DNA from: Petrotoga sp. UBA5851
GTDB taxonomy: Bacteria; Thermotogota; Thermotogae; Petrotogales; Petrotogaceae
Reading direction: 5' to 3'
DNA length: 43,436 nucleotides
Assembly (NCBI GenBank): GCA_002431635.1
Contig: DJGH01000003.1
Span: forward strand, 14,854 to 58,289
Positions 1-8,061 of this stretch are shown here, in pieces. A program made the translations under genes and the position numbers. Below the pieces are notes generated by a model, which was not told the origin of the DNA, did not search any database, and saw only the letters and a list, made by a program, of their open reading frames with translations. Positions within the stretch are counted from its first letter, which is position 1. Every line of letters starts with the position of its first letter.

Positions 1-81
1 TTTTTTATCAACGGAAACAGAGCAGAAAGTTTTATTCAGCCTCTTTCTGAAAATTCTGTTGTAAGGTTTAATTACTCATGA
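1..81 (+). CDS. C-terminal end of an unidentified protein (partial)
   Basis: Frame 1 is open from the window edge to a TGA at 79-81, giving the last 26 residues of a protein (ending FNYS). The stop overlaps the acpS start as ATGA, so the reading frame is very probably real and translationally coupled to acpS. The fragment is too short to identify. In some bacteria the gene before acpS encodes a YbbR-domain protein (CdaR, regulator of c-di-AMP synthesis), and the tail would not contradict that, but this is only a guess from gene order. Confidence 0.55.
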   Translation, partial: FFINGNRAESFIQPLSENSVVRFNYS

Positions 82-449
82 TAACAGGCATAGGTACGGA
101 CATAGTCAGGATTCAAAGGCTTACAGATCCATTAATAAAAAAAATCCTTTCTGAAAGCGAGTTTAGGATGTATCTTTCTTTTTCCTCAGAAAAAAGAAAA
201 AAAGAGTTTGCGGCAGGACGCTTTGCGGCTAAAGAAGCTTTGATCAAAGCCAGCGGTTCATTTATCCCTTTTGATCAGATCGAAGTTCTTGCACTTCCGA
301 ACGGTAAGCCTTTTTTCTCAAAATCAACTCATGATTATCTTTTTTCTGTGCTTGGAAACATTAAGCTTCATATTTCCATTTCGCATGAAGATGAATATGC
401 GACAGCCTTTGTACTTATAGAAAGGAGTGTGCCAGAAGAAAATCTATGA
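78..449 (+). CDS. acpS: Holo-[acyl-carrier-protein] synthase
   Basis: Cytoplasmic 4'-phosphopantetheinyl transferase that moves the phosphopantetheine arm of CoA onto the serine of acyl carrier protein, activating it for fatty acid synthesis. At 123 residues it has the usual AcpS length. The N-terminal GIGTDIV carries the Mg-binding Asp8, and RFAAKEALIKA carries Glu53 and Lys57, the second metal ligand and CoA-binding region. The C-terminal HISISHEDEYATAFV matches the family's terminal strand. The start overlaps the preceding stop (ATGA), and its own stop overlaps the ligA start at 446 in the same way, so the three genes look like one translationally coupled operon. Confidence 0.95.
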   Translation: MITGIGTDIVRIQRLTDPLIKKILSESEFRMYLSFSSEKRKKEFAAGRFAAKEALIKASGSFIPFDQIEVLALPNGKPFFSKSTHDYLFSVLGNIKLHISISHEDEYATAFVLIERSVPEENL

Positions 450-2440
450 TCCCGAAAAATATAGTAAACGAATATGAACAATTGAAAAACGAAGTACTTG
501 CACACAATTATAAATACTTCGTCCTTGCCAATCCTGTTATTTCAGATGAAGAGTATGATAAGCTTTTCAAAAGGCTGGTTGAGATCGAGTCTCTTTATCC
601 CCAGATAAAATCTCACGACTCTCCATCTTTCAGAGTAGGCTCGGCCGCAGTATCTGGTTTTGCAAAGATTCCTCATTCAATACCGATGCTTTCGCTCGAC
701 AACACATATAATGACGAGGATATAAAAGCTTTTAATGACAGGGTATTGAAAGGTCTTGATGGGCAATCTCCGGAGTATCTATGTGAACTGAAAATCGATG
801 GAGTTTCAATATCTCTTAGTTACGAAAAAGGAATACTTGTTCAGGCACTTACAAGAGGTGACGGAATTGCTGGCGAAGATGTCACAATAAATATTAAAAC
901 CTTGCATTCGATACCTCTTAAGTTGAATGCTGATATAGATCTACAAGTCCGCGGCGAAGTCTATATGCCTAACAGAGAGTTTGAACGGATAAATAACGAA
1001 CGTGATGCCTTAGGTCTGACAGTTTTTGCTAATCCTAGAAACGCAACAGCAGGTACTCTAAAGCTCCTTGACAGTATGGAAGTTGCTAAGAGGCACCTTA
1101 GTTCATTTATGTACTATATTATCGATCCTTCTGCATTAAAAATTGAAACACAGCTGCAGGCTCTTGAGTATCTTGATAAAATTGGTTTTAGCGTAAATAA
1201 AGAGTATATGCTCGCCAAAAGCATTGATTCTGTAACAGAGTACTGGAGAAAATGGGATACACAACGGAAAACTTTGCCATATGAAACTGACGGCATTGTT
1301 GTAAAAGTTAATTCATTCACTAAGCAACAGATTTTAGGTCAAACCATAAGATCCCCAAGATGGGCAATAGCATATAAATATACTTCGGAAAAAAAGATTA
1401 CTCGGATAATCAAAATCAATTTGCAGGTGGGAAGCACAGGAATAATAACTCCGGTAGCGGAGCTTGAACCGGTGCAACTTGAAGGAACAACAGTAAAACG
1501 AGCAAGTCTTCACAACTTTGAGTATATAGCAGAACGCGATATAATGGAAAATGATTACGTTCTGGTTGAAAAAGCAGGAGGAATAATTCCCCAGGTAATC
1601 CGTTCAATACCTGAAAAAAGAAGTGGACAAGAGAAAAAAGTCATTTTTCCGCAATCCTGTCCGGTATGTGGTTATACCACAGGAAAACTTTCTCCACAGG
1701 AAGTTGCAGTGCGATGCCTTAACCCGCTTTGTCCGGAAAAAATTATCCGCAGTATTGAAAATTTTGTATCCAAAGATGCCATGAATATAGACGGTATGGG
1801 TCCTAAAATAATTGAAAGGCTTGCTCAGGCAGGGTACATAAAGGATATCTCTGATATATACTATCTTGATGAACTGAAGATAGCTTCCCTTGGAAGTGGA
1901 ATAGGAATCAAAACCATATCTAATCTTATGGATCAGATAGAAAAATCCAAAAATTCTAGTCTTGAAAGACTTTTGTGTGGAATAGGAATACCTTTGGTAG
2001 GGAAAAAAACCGCCAGAGATCTGGCAATAAATTTTAAAGATCTCAGAGTAATTGCTAAATCAAGCATTCATGAACTGACAACCTTAGAAGGAATCGGAGA
2101 AGATATGGCACGTTCAATAGTCTCTTTTTTTTCTTCTCAATCCAGCTGCACACTTGTGGAAAAGCTAGAAAAAGCCGGAGTAAACTTTATCTATAAGCAG
2201 GATAAGGTTTCTGATATACTTAAAGATATCATAGTTTCGGTAACCGGAGAACTACTCCGGTTTAAAAGAAAAGAGTTTGAAAAGTACGTACATGAACGCG
2301 GAGGCATTTTTTCAGATAATCTTACAAAGAAAACCAAGATACTGGTAATAGGGCAAAATCCATCTTCTAAAGCAGAAAAGGCCAAAAGTTGGATGATCCC
2401 GTCAATGTCGGAAGAAGAATTTTTTGAAAAATACAGATGA
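446..2440 (+). CDS. ligA: NAD-dependent DNA ligase LigA
   Basis: Seals nicks between Okazaki fragments and in repair, using NAD+ as adenylate donor. It is full length at 664 residues. Order of domains: N-terminal NMN-binding Ia region (1-60, with the YY/DxEYD-type motif SDEEYDKL), adenylation domain with the nucleotide-accepting KIDG motif (Lys116), OB fold, a four-cysteine zinc finger (Cys405, Cys408, Cys424, Cys429), helix-hairpin-helix repeats (about 440-580) and a C-terminal BRCT domain (about 590-664, with GGIFSDNLTKKTKILV). The ATG overlaps the acpS stop by four bases. All key residues appear intact. Confidence 0.97.
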   Translation: MIPKNIVNEYEQLKNEVLAHNYKYFVLANPVISDEEYDKLFKRLVEIESLYPQIKSHDSPSFRVGSAAVSGFAKIPHSIPMLSLDNTYNDEDIKAFNDRVLKGLDGQSPEYLCELKIDGVSISLSYEKGILVQALTRGDGIAGEDVTINIKTLHSIPLKLNADIDLQVRGEVYMPNREFERINNERDALGLTVFANPRNATAGTLKLLDSMEVAKRHLSSFMYYIIDPSALKIETQLQALEYLDKIGFSVNKEYMLAKSIDSVTEYWRKWDTQRKTLPYETDGIVVKVNSFTKQQILGQTIRSPRWAIAYKYTSEKKITRIIKINLQVGSTGIITPVAELEPVQLEGTTVKRASLHNFEYIAERDIMENDYVLVEKAGGIIPQVIRSIPEKRSGQEKKVIFPQSCPVCGYTTGKLSPQEVAVRCLNPLCPEKIIRSIENFVSKDAMNIDGMGPKIIERLAQAGYIKDISDIYYLDELKIASLGSGIGIKTISNLMDQIEKSKNSSLERLLCGIGIPLVGKKTARDLAINFKDLRVIAKSSIHELTTLEGIGEDMARSIVSFFSSQSSCTLVEKLEKAGVNFIYKQDKVSDILKDIIVSVTGELLRFKRKEFEKYVHERGGIFSDNLTKKTKILVIGQNPSSKAEKAKSWMIPSMSEEEFFEKYR

Positions 2441-2468
2441 ACTTTATGAAAACTGTAAAATCCCGGTA

Positions 2469-2474
2469 TATAAT
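2469..2474 (+). promoter_or_regulatory. Possible -10 element for the yqeY-like gene
   Basis: A perfect TATAAT lies in the 84-bp gap after ligA, about 50 bp ahead of the strong AAAGGAGGAG ribosome site at 2511-2520. No good -35 hexamer is visible at 16-18 bp, and it does not fit the TATGATAAAAT pattern found at other promoters in the window, so the call is weak. Confidence 0.3.
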
Positions 2475-2524
2475 AGAGTATATATACTGTCTTATATTTG
2501 TTTTTACGCTAAAGGAGGAGAAGT

Positions 2525-2965
2525 ATGCTGAAAGATCTAATAAACGAAGACCTGAAATGTTATATGAAACAAAAAAATGTTGCAGCACTTAATGCAGTAA
2601 AACTTTTAAAAACCGACATAAAGAAAACCGAAGTTGATACTATGACCGTGCTGGATGACGAAGGTGTGGTTAAGATTCTTAAAAAACAGATGAAAATGAG
2701 AAAAGAATCTATAGAACAGTATACCGCCGCCGGCAGAACTGATCTAGTACAGAATGAAGAAGAAGAACTTAAATATTTGGTAAAGTATCTTCCACAGGAA
2801 ATGTCAGATGATCAGCTCAAAGTGATCATCGACCAGGTTATATCAGAATTGAATGCCACCTCTTCAAAGGATTTTGGAAAGGTCATGAAAGAAGTTCTGG
2901 CAAGAACCAAAGGAAAAGCAGACAATTCAAAAATAAGCGGGATACTAAAGGGACTTTTACACTAA
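2525..2965 (+). CDS. GatB/YqeY domain protein
   Basis: A 146-residue protein matching the stand-alone YqeY family, which resembles the C-terminal tail domain of GatB, the tRNA-dependent amidotransferase subunit. Typical features are the N-terminal LINEDLKCYMKQKN, the central KKQMKMRKESIEQY followed by AGRTDLVQNEEEEL, the KYLPQEMSDDQL segment and the C-terminal DFGKVMKEVLARTKGKAD. The family is proposed to bind tRNA; its precise role is not settled. A near-perfect Shine-Dalgarno (AAAGGAGGAG) precedes the ATG, suggesting strong expression. The next gene starts one base after the stop region, so the two are probably cotranscribed. Confidence 0.9.
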   Translation: MLKDLINEDLKCYMKQKNVAALNAVKLLKTDIKKTEVDTMTVLDDEGVVKILKKQMKMRKESIEQYTAAGRTDLVQNEEEELKYLVKYLPQEMSDDQLKVIIDQVISELNATSSKDFGKVMKEVLARTKGKADNSKISGILKGLLH

Positions 2966-2966
2966 G

Positions 2967-4181
2967 ATGATGAGAAAAACCTTTTTTATACTTATACTGA
3001 TATTTTTATCCGTAACAGCTATATCTCAAAGTATTTCAAAGGACTCCATGATTCTTGTTGTAATGAAAGACACTCTTATGACTTCAAAGGTTGCACAAAA
3101 AATACGTGAGCTTGGAAGTTACAGTTATCTGGTCAGACCTTTTAAGAAAGTTCAAGAAGGCTTTTCGACCGAATGGACAGAAAAAGTTTTCGATAGTCTC
3201 AGCTTCATCGGAGATGTCTATTTATACATTGATTACAATGATTTATCCAAAAAAATGAGTGCTTGGGGAACCTTTAAAGATTCTTCGTTTTATCTTGAAA
3301 AAGATACTTTAGAGACAGATGATTGGGCATACAGGTTCAGTGTTGAGATTCTTGAGTACATTGCTTCCCAACGGCTTGTCAAAGACAGTACATGGAAGCT
3401 GCTTCAGTTGACATTCTATAAAGGCGTTGATGAATACCCCTATTTTCAGGATAATCTCCTTTATTATATATCCGACAGATATATAGGAAACAGGGAACTT
3501 TATATCTGGAATATGAATACAAATCTGAAAGAAAAAATACCTTTAGAACAGTCCTCGGAATATTTTCCGGATATTACACCGGACGAAAAATTTATTGCTT
3601 TTCAGAGTTCAATGTTTGGAAAATGGGATGTAGTACTCTATGAAACAGCAAGCAAATCCATAAAAAGGATTTCAACAAGTAGCTATAAAAATGCCTACTC
3701 CCCATACTGTTATTCTGATACCCTTATTCTTTTCTCTCAGGATGAAACAGACAGATCTTCGGAGATTTGGATGTATGATACGGTAGAAGCAACTTCACAC
3801 CGGCTGACATATGTTGATAACATGCTTAAGTTTCTTCCGGCTAAATACGACTCAAATAAGATTATTTTCAGCGGAACCAATCTAATAACAGGCGATACCG
3901 GAATTTATGTTATAAACGATGATAAAACGGTATCACCGCTGATTGATTCACAGGTAAATGAGACAGACTGCTGGTCAGATTCAAGCAAGTATATTGTCTT
4001 TTCAAAGCTTATAGAAGGTCGTTATAAGATTTTCCTTTACAATGATGGACAGAGTTCTATAAAAACGCCCTCCATTGATGACGACTGTTATTACCCGACT
4101 TTTGACAAAGACAGAAATTTTATCTTCTTTACAGTTTACTATAAAGATAAAGAACCTGACGTATTTGTTGTAAGATTCTAA
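2967..4181 (+). CDS. Exported TolB-like beta-propeller protein
   Basis: A 404-residue protein with an N-terminal signal peptide (MMRKTFF, hydrophobic stretch to about residue 19, then ISQS). Residues 40-140 resemble the TolB N-terminal region, with a predicted mixed fold. From about residue 150 there are repeated PD40/TolB-type blades, for example LYYISDRYIGNRELYIWN, YFPDITPDEKFIAFQSS and YSPYCYSDTLILFSQDE, each pairing an 'is it so/displayed' strand with a D-x-x-K/F loop. TolB links the Tol-Pal envelope machine to outer-membrane lipoproteins; whether this protein does so is inference, as no tolA, tolQ, tolR or pal is in view. It follows the yqeY-like gene immediately. Confidence 0.75.
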   Translation: MMRKTFFILILIFLSVTAISQSISKDSMILVVMKDTLMTSKVAQKIRELGSYSYLVRPFKKVQEGFSTEWTEKVFDSLSFIGDVYLYIDYNDLSKKMSAWGTFKDSSFYLEKDTLETDDWAYRFSVEILEYIASQRLVKDSTWKLLQLTFYKGVDEYPYFQDNLLYYISDRYIGNRELYIWNMNTNLKEKIPLEQSSEYFPDITPDEKFIAFQSSMFGKWDVVLYETASKSIKRISTSSYKNAYSPYCYSDTLILFSQDETDRSSEIWMYDTVEATSHRLTYVDNMLKFLPAKYDSNKIIFSGTNLITGDTGIYVINDDKTVSPLIDSQVNETDCWSDSSKYIVFSKLIEGRYKIFLYNDGQSSIKTPSIDDDCYYPTFDKDRNFIFFTVYYKDKEPDVFVVRF

Positions 4182-4190
4182 AAAAAACTC

Positions 4191-4219
4191 TTTACATTCT
4201 TCAATTTTTATAGTAAAAT
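4191..4219 (+). promoter_or_regulatory. Promoter of tRNA-Leu
   Basis: TTTACA (4191-4196) and TAAAAT (4214-4219) are separated by 17 bp, placing the start of transcription near 4226, just before the mature tRNA 5' end at 4231. The -10 is part of the TATAGTAAAAT element seen again at 32471-32481. Confidence 0.75.
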
Positions 4220-4230
4220 ATAATAGTTGT

Positions 4231-4317
4231 GCCGGGATGGCGGAATTGGCAGACGCGTAAGATTCAGGATCTTATGAGCTCAGGCTTGTGCGGGTTCAAG
4301 TCCCGCTTCCGGCACCA
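4231..4317 (+). tRNA. tRNA-Leu (anticodon CAG)
   Basis: An 87-nt class II tRNA with the 3' CCA encoded. The acceptor GCCGGGA pairs with TTCCGGC (one G-U), and the discriminator is A. The anticodon stem TAAGA/TCTTA closes a 7-nt loop TTCAGGA, giving anticodon CAG, which reads CUG leucine codons. A long variable arm with a short GAGC/GCTT stem is present, as expected for tRNA-Leu. The T arm is GCGGG-TTCAAGT-CCCGC. No terminator follows; the next coding region begins 19 nt after the CCA, so the transcript must be processed away from a downstream mRNA. Confidence 0.95.
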
Positions 4318-4336
4318 TTTTTTTATGAGGTGTTAC

Positions 4337-5284
4337 ATGAGGAGTGTTTTCAGCGATTTTACAGAAGATTTTTTTCAAATAATCTCTTTCAGAAAAGAAA
4401 CTTGGGAAGATTTCTGGCAAGAATACAAAAGACAGAAACCCAAAGTTATAAGTGAATACCTCCGTCTCAACGGTATATCTGATGCCGATGCAGTGAGAAA
4501 ACTCCTAACACTTGGGAGAAGATATATTGACATGGCTTTCTGGTTCAGGCAAGAATGCTTTTCAGAAATTAAGTACCGTATAGTTAAGATGCTTACAGAC
4601 AATCCGCAGAAGTACCAGCTTGAACGCGGAGATTATTCTGTTCATGTAGTATGCATGTTTGGAGAAAAACCCTATGAAATGATAGATACTTATGCTGGAA
4701 CAATAATAGCCGTTGATTTTTTATATTTTTACAATCATCAAAAGGAATTTTCTTTCGAAACCATTATTGATCAGGCGATACTTGATTTTCTTTCTAAAGT
4801 TCCCTTTGATAAAAAGAAAGCTGACTTTTGTATCTTACTGGAAGAAATTAAAAAGATAGTAAACGATACCCCTGACAGAGCTCAGGCTATGTCAAAAATT
4901 GTATCAGCCATGTCTAAAAGAATTAATTATTACAACTGGGTAGGCTTTTATCTTACGGACAATACCCAAAAAGATACTTTGATTCTGGGACCGTATGTCG
5001 GAGAACCCACAGAGCACACAAAAATACCTTTCGGAAGCGGAATATGCGGCCAAGCAGCTCAAAACAAGACAACTTTTGTTGTGGGTGATGTTTCGAAGGA
5101 GAGCAACTACCTTTCCTGCAGCTCTAAGACTCTTTCTGAGATAGTTGTTCCTATAAAAAATTCGGACAGCTTGGTTTTAGGAGAGATAGATATAGACTCT
5201 CACGTTATAAACCCTTTTGATAGCAAGGATACACTTTTTCTTGAAGAGATAGCACATCTGATTGCTGAAAAATATTATAAATAA
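4337..5284 (+). CDS. GAF-domain protein related to free methionine-R-sulfoxide reductase
   Basis: A 315-residue soluble protein. Residues 1-170 match nothing I recognise. Residues about 175-312 form a GAF domain of the fRMsr (YebR/YtsP) type, shown by NYYNWVGFYL, LILGPY, the GSGICG motif (Cys237), SCSSKTLSEIVVPI (Cys261) and LGEIDIDSH. The family reduces free methionine-R-sulfoxide using three cysteines. Here the second and third are present, but the first, normally in a PAC motif after GPFxG, is replaced (EPTEHTKI). Activity is therefore uncertain. I chose ATG 4337, which has GAGGTG 4-9 nt upstream; the open frame continues upstream only through the tRNA. It shares the tRNA-Leu transcript. 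Confidence 0.75.
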   Translation: MRSVFSDFTEDFFQIISFRKETWEDFWQEYKRQKPKVISEYLRLNGISDADAVRKLLTLGRRYIDMAFWFRQECFSEIKYRIVKMLTDNPQKYQLERGDYSVHVVCMFGEKPYEMIDTYAGTIIAVDFLYFYNHQKEFSFETIIDQAILDFLSKVPFDKKKADFCILLEEIKKIVNDTPDRAQAMSKIVSAMSKRINYYNWVGFYLTDNTQKDTLILGPYVGEPTEHTKIPFGSGICGQAAQNKTTFVVGDVSKESNYLSCSSKTLSEIVVPIKNSDSLVLGEIDIDSHVINPFDSKDTLFLEEIAHLIAEKYYK

Positions 5285-5324
5285 AAACAACCGCTGAGAA
5301 ACATTCTCAGCGGTTGTTTTTATT
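5284..5324. terminator. Bidirectional intrinsic terminator
   Basis: A perfect 17-bp stem, AAAACAACCGCTGAGAA (5284-5300) pairing with 5304-5320, with a 3-nt loop ACA. It has T-rich flanks on both strands. It sits exactly between the converging GAF gene and murA and would serve both. Confidence 0.93.
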
Positions 5325-6603
5325 TTAAATCCACTTTTATTCCGATACTGCTGAACTTATTCTTTATATCCTCGTATCCTCTGAATAGATGATCTATTTC
5401 TGATATCTGCGATTCTCCACAAGCGTTAAGAGCAGCAATAACAAGTGCTGCAGCCGCTCTAAGATCTGTTGCCATTATCTGTGCCCCGGAAAGAGTTTTT
5501 ACTCCGTCTATTATAGCCGTATTTCCTTCTACCTTAATTTTTGCTCCCATTCTATTCAATTCATCAACATGATTGAAACGGCTTTTAAATACATTTTCAG
5601 TCAAAATGGACCGTCCCGGAATAAGCGATAGCATTACCATAAGCTGCGGCTGAAGATCTGTCGCAAAACCAGGATAAGGTTGCGTTTCAACCGAAACACT
5701 TTTCAGATATGAAAAATCCATTGCAGAAACTATCATCTGTTTTTTATGTTTATCGTACTTATAATTGAAATTCATGTCATCAAACAAGGAAAAAAGGCTC
5801 TGAAGGTGATCATATTCGATACCGTCTATGCATAGGTTTTCACCTAGCAGAGCTCCCATAACGGCAAATGTTCCGGCTTCTATTCTGTCATAGATAACAG
5901 AGTACTCTATTCCGGAGAGTTTTTTTACTCCTTTTACTGTTACAACAGGAGTTCCGCCTCCACGAATATCTGCTCCCATTCCCTTAAGAAAATTCACCAG
6001 ATCCAAAATTTCAGGCTCAAGTGCGCAGTTGCTTATCGTGGTAGTAACTCCATCCAAAAGAACAGCAGAAGTAATAATATGCTCAGTTGCTCCAACACTT
6101 GGAAATGGAAGATTTATACTCACATTTTTTTCTGATGATTTCAGTGCACCAATAACATAGCCATGTTCTACGGTACTTTCAATCCCAAGCTTTAAAAGAC
6201 CTTCAATATGAAAGTTCACCGGTCGTGCACCAAGAGCACATCCACCAGGAAGTGAAACCTTTGCTTTTTTTGCCACAACTACCAAAGGACCATATATATT
6301 AAACGACGCCCTCATCTTCCTTACCGGCTCATAAGGTACTTCAGGGTTAATAAGACTGTCTTGCAGAATGACCAGCATATCACCAGTTCTTTCTACTTTC
6401 TTACCTATAAAGGTTAGTATTTCTATCATCGTATTTACATCCTCGATCTGAGGGACATTTTTAAGAACTACCGTATCCTCTGTAAGAACTGTGGCAGCCA
6501 TTATAGGAAGCACAGCATTTTTTGCACCGGAAACCTTTATCGTACCAGTAGCCTTCTGCGGACCTTTTACATGCATTACCATACTTGGAACATTATCTTT
6601 CAT
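5320..6603 (-). CDS. murA: UDP-N-acetylglucosamine 1-carboxyvinyltransferase
   Basis: First committed step of peptidoglycan synthesis: transfers enolpyruvyl from phosphoenolpyruvate to UDP-GlcNAc. It is 427 residues from the chosen start. Motifs are TIKVSGAKNAVLPIMAA (substrate-binding Lys-Asn near the N terminus), LPGGCALGARP (the active-site cysteine, residue 122, target of fosfomycin in this family), and YPGFATDLQPQ (catalytic Asp). I chose ATG 6603 because AAAGGGG lies 9 nt upstream; the frame could extend to 6627 but that adds unconserved residues. The start overlaps the end of the previous gene by 11 bp. It is the last gene of the operon and ends in the terminator at 5284-5324. Confidence 0.96.
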   Translation of the reverse strand: MKDNVPSMVMHVKGPQKATGTIKVSGAKNAVLPIMAATVLTEDTVVLKNVPQIEDVNTMIEILTFIGKKVERTGDMLVILQDSLINPEVPYEPVRKMRASFNIYGPLVVVAKKAKVSLPGGCALGARPVNFHIEGLLKLGIESTVEHGYVIGALKSSEKNVSINLPFPSVGATEHIITSAVLLDGVTTTISNCALEPEILDLVNFLKGMGADIRGGGTPVVTVKGVKKLSGIEYSVIYDRIEAGTFAVMGALLGENLCIDGIEYDHLQSLFSLFDDMNFNYKYDKHKKQMIVSAMDFSYLKSVSVETQPYPGFATDLQPQLMVMLSLIPGRSILTENVFKSRFNHVDELNRMGAKIKVEGNTAIIDGVKTLSGAQIMATDLRAAAALVIAALNACGESQISEIDHLFRGYEDIKNKFSSIGIKVDLK

Positions 6604-7210
6604 AACTATCTGCCCCTTTATCGTCATTTAGTTCTTCAAATATATCCTGAAGACTAATTCTTTCCAACGGTATATAGTGTTTTACAACTCCGATATTCCC
6701 ACATCTGTCACAAAGCATTTCAAGCCTGTCTTGAATCCTGACTGTAATCTTTTCAAAGACCTCATCAACAATATCTGTAAGCAGTATTACAAATCTATCT
6801 TCATGATACCTGGCTATAAAATCAAGCGGTATTCTTACACTTTCACGCAAAACTTTTCCGACTTCTCTTTCCATACGTTTTTTAGCTTCACCGAAACTGC
6901 TTTTCAGCGCAGGAATAGTAAGAATTATTATCCCACATTCTTTTTTTAGCTCAAAAGATTTCTGATAGTATATGGCAAACAACTTATCAAAAAAATCTTT
7001 TGAATAAACTCTTGTGTTTTCGTCTATTATTTTTCTGGTAACCAAATTCTGGACAAAATCATCGAAAGAATTAAACTCGTTTTTCACCAGTTCATTATAC
7101 TGCTCCACCAGATAGTCCATCTCCATAAGTTTCTGTTTATAAAGTTCCACTTCCCCTTCAAGTTCCAAAACTCTTTTCTCAAGTTTTTTAACTTCCCCAG
7201 AACTATTCAT
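6593..7210 (-). CDS. Coiled-coil protein with degenerate GGDEF domain
   Basis: A 205-residue protein. Residues 5-50 are a charged coiled coil (VKKLEKRVLELEGEVELYKQ). The rest has the layout of a GGDEF domain: a VYSKDFFDKLFAIYYQKS start (matching the usual LTGLYNRRYF), GIIILTIPALKSSFG (usual metal-binding strand), and ARYHEDRFVILL where active enzymes have RYGGDEFVILL. The metal-binding Asp and the GG(D/E)EF signature are lost, so it should not make c-di-GMP; it may be a sensor or scaffold. ATG 7210 has AGGAGG 11 nt upstream. It lies between an exported GH3-like gene and murA, hinting at a role in wall synthesis, but that is only context. Confidence 0.65.
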   Translation of the reverse strand: MNSSGEVKKLEKRVLELEGEVELYKQKLMEMDYLVEQYNELVKNEFNSFDDFVQNLVTRKIIDENTRVYSKDFFDKLFAIYYQKSFELKKECGIIILTIPALKSSFGEAKKRMEREVGKVLRESVRIPLDFIARYHEDRFVILLTDIVDEVFEKITVRIQDRLEMLCDRCGNIGVVKHYIPLERISLQDIFEELNDDKGADSYER

Positions 7211-7236
7211 AGGTCGCTTAACCTCCTGTAGATATT

Positions 7237-8061
7237 TTACCAATTCCAGAATTTATTGCCAGATGGACTTATTTTCCCCTGAACTGCCTGCTCTGCAAGA
7301 TCTTTTACTTTTTGCGAAAAGTAAATAACAGACTTATCATCAGTATATGAAGGCTGTCTGTAAATAAGAACAGGTAAATCTTTCCTGTAGCCGCTCAATA
7401 CTATTGAAGCCTTAAACACTTCCATTATGGTCTGAGAAAGTGTTTCTGCCGGATACTCCCAAGCAAGTACAAGGATATCCTGTTTATCGCTTAAAAAGAC
7501 ATTCTCCTTAAAAACAATGTCTGCCGACACTTCATCATACGAAAAAGTGATCATACTTCCACTTTTTTGGATAAGAGACTTGTAGGCATTTTTATCATCT
7601 CCGCGCGAGATTGAAATTACCGGAAATATCCCGGCTGCTTCAAATCCTCGGATCATCCTGTAAGTATGTTCTGCTATCAGAGAGTACGAGGAGTTGAAAA
7701 ATTCTGTTTTATTCTCTGAGTCTTTAGTAAGTAGCCGTAAATTTCCAAAAATTACAAAATCAAATCCCTTACGTTTAAGAATTACTCCTATATCTCTCGC
7801 AAGCTTCTGAGTGATCTCAAAGTTACGCATTGCTCCGATGCTAAGATAACAAAGATCCTGGTCAAATTCTGATAGATCAAGAATATACCCACTCAATTCC
7901 TGAGTAGGCACCTGGTCATCTATACTATCATAAATACGCCCAACTCTTGCAGAACAACAAAAAAAATCAGTTCCAACTGCTGTAGCTACTGTTGCAGAAA
8001 ATATCAATATCATCAGAATCAAGAATTTTTTCAAGTATCTGAGCAACTCCTTCTTCATCAT
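7237..8061 (-). CDS. Exported protein with degenerate glycoside hydrolase 3-like fold
   Basis: Up to 274 residues, with an N-terminal signal peptide (LKKFLILMILIFSATVATA). The mature part resembles the N-terminal barrel of NagZ-type GH3 beta-N-acetylglucosaminidases: IGAMRNFEITQKLARDIGVIL, then GFDFVIFGNLRLL, FFNSSYSLIAEHTYRMIRGFEAAGIFPV. Where active enzymes have KHFPGHG it reads ISISRGD, so the catalytic His and substrate-binding Lys are missing and activity is unlikely. The assignment is by eye. The start is uncertain: ATG 8061 has no clear ribosome site, while an in-frame TTG at 8034 follows AAGGAG by 12 nt. Either way it overlaps the upstream HAD gene by 68-95 bp. Confidence 0.5.
   Translation of the reverse strand: MMKKELLRYLKKFLILMILIFSATVATAVGTDFFCCSARVGRIYDSIDDQVPTQELSGYILDLSEFDQDLCYLSIGAMRNFEITQKLARDIGVILKRKGFDFVIFGNLRLLTKDSENKTEFFNSSYSLIAEHTYRMIRGFEAAGIFPVISISRGDDKNAYKSLIQKSGSMITFSYDEVSADIVFKENVFLSDKQDILVLAWEYPAETLSQTIMEVFKASIVLSGYRKDLPVLIYRQPSYTDDKSVIYFSQKVKDLAEQAVQGKISPSGNKFWNW

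Noticed and set aside
4229..4336. Upstream extension of the GAF protein frame through the tRNA
   Set aside because: The tRNA-Leu is clear and complete; the extra residues are its translation, and ATG 4337 has its own ribosome site.
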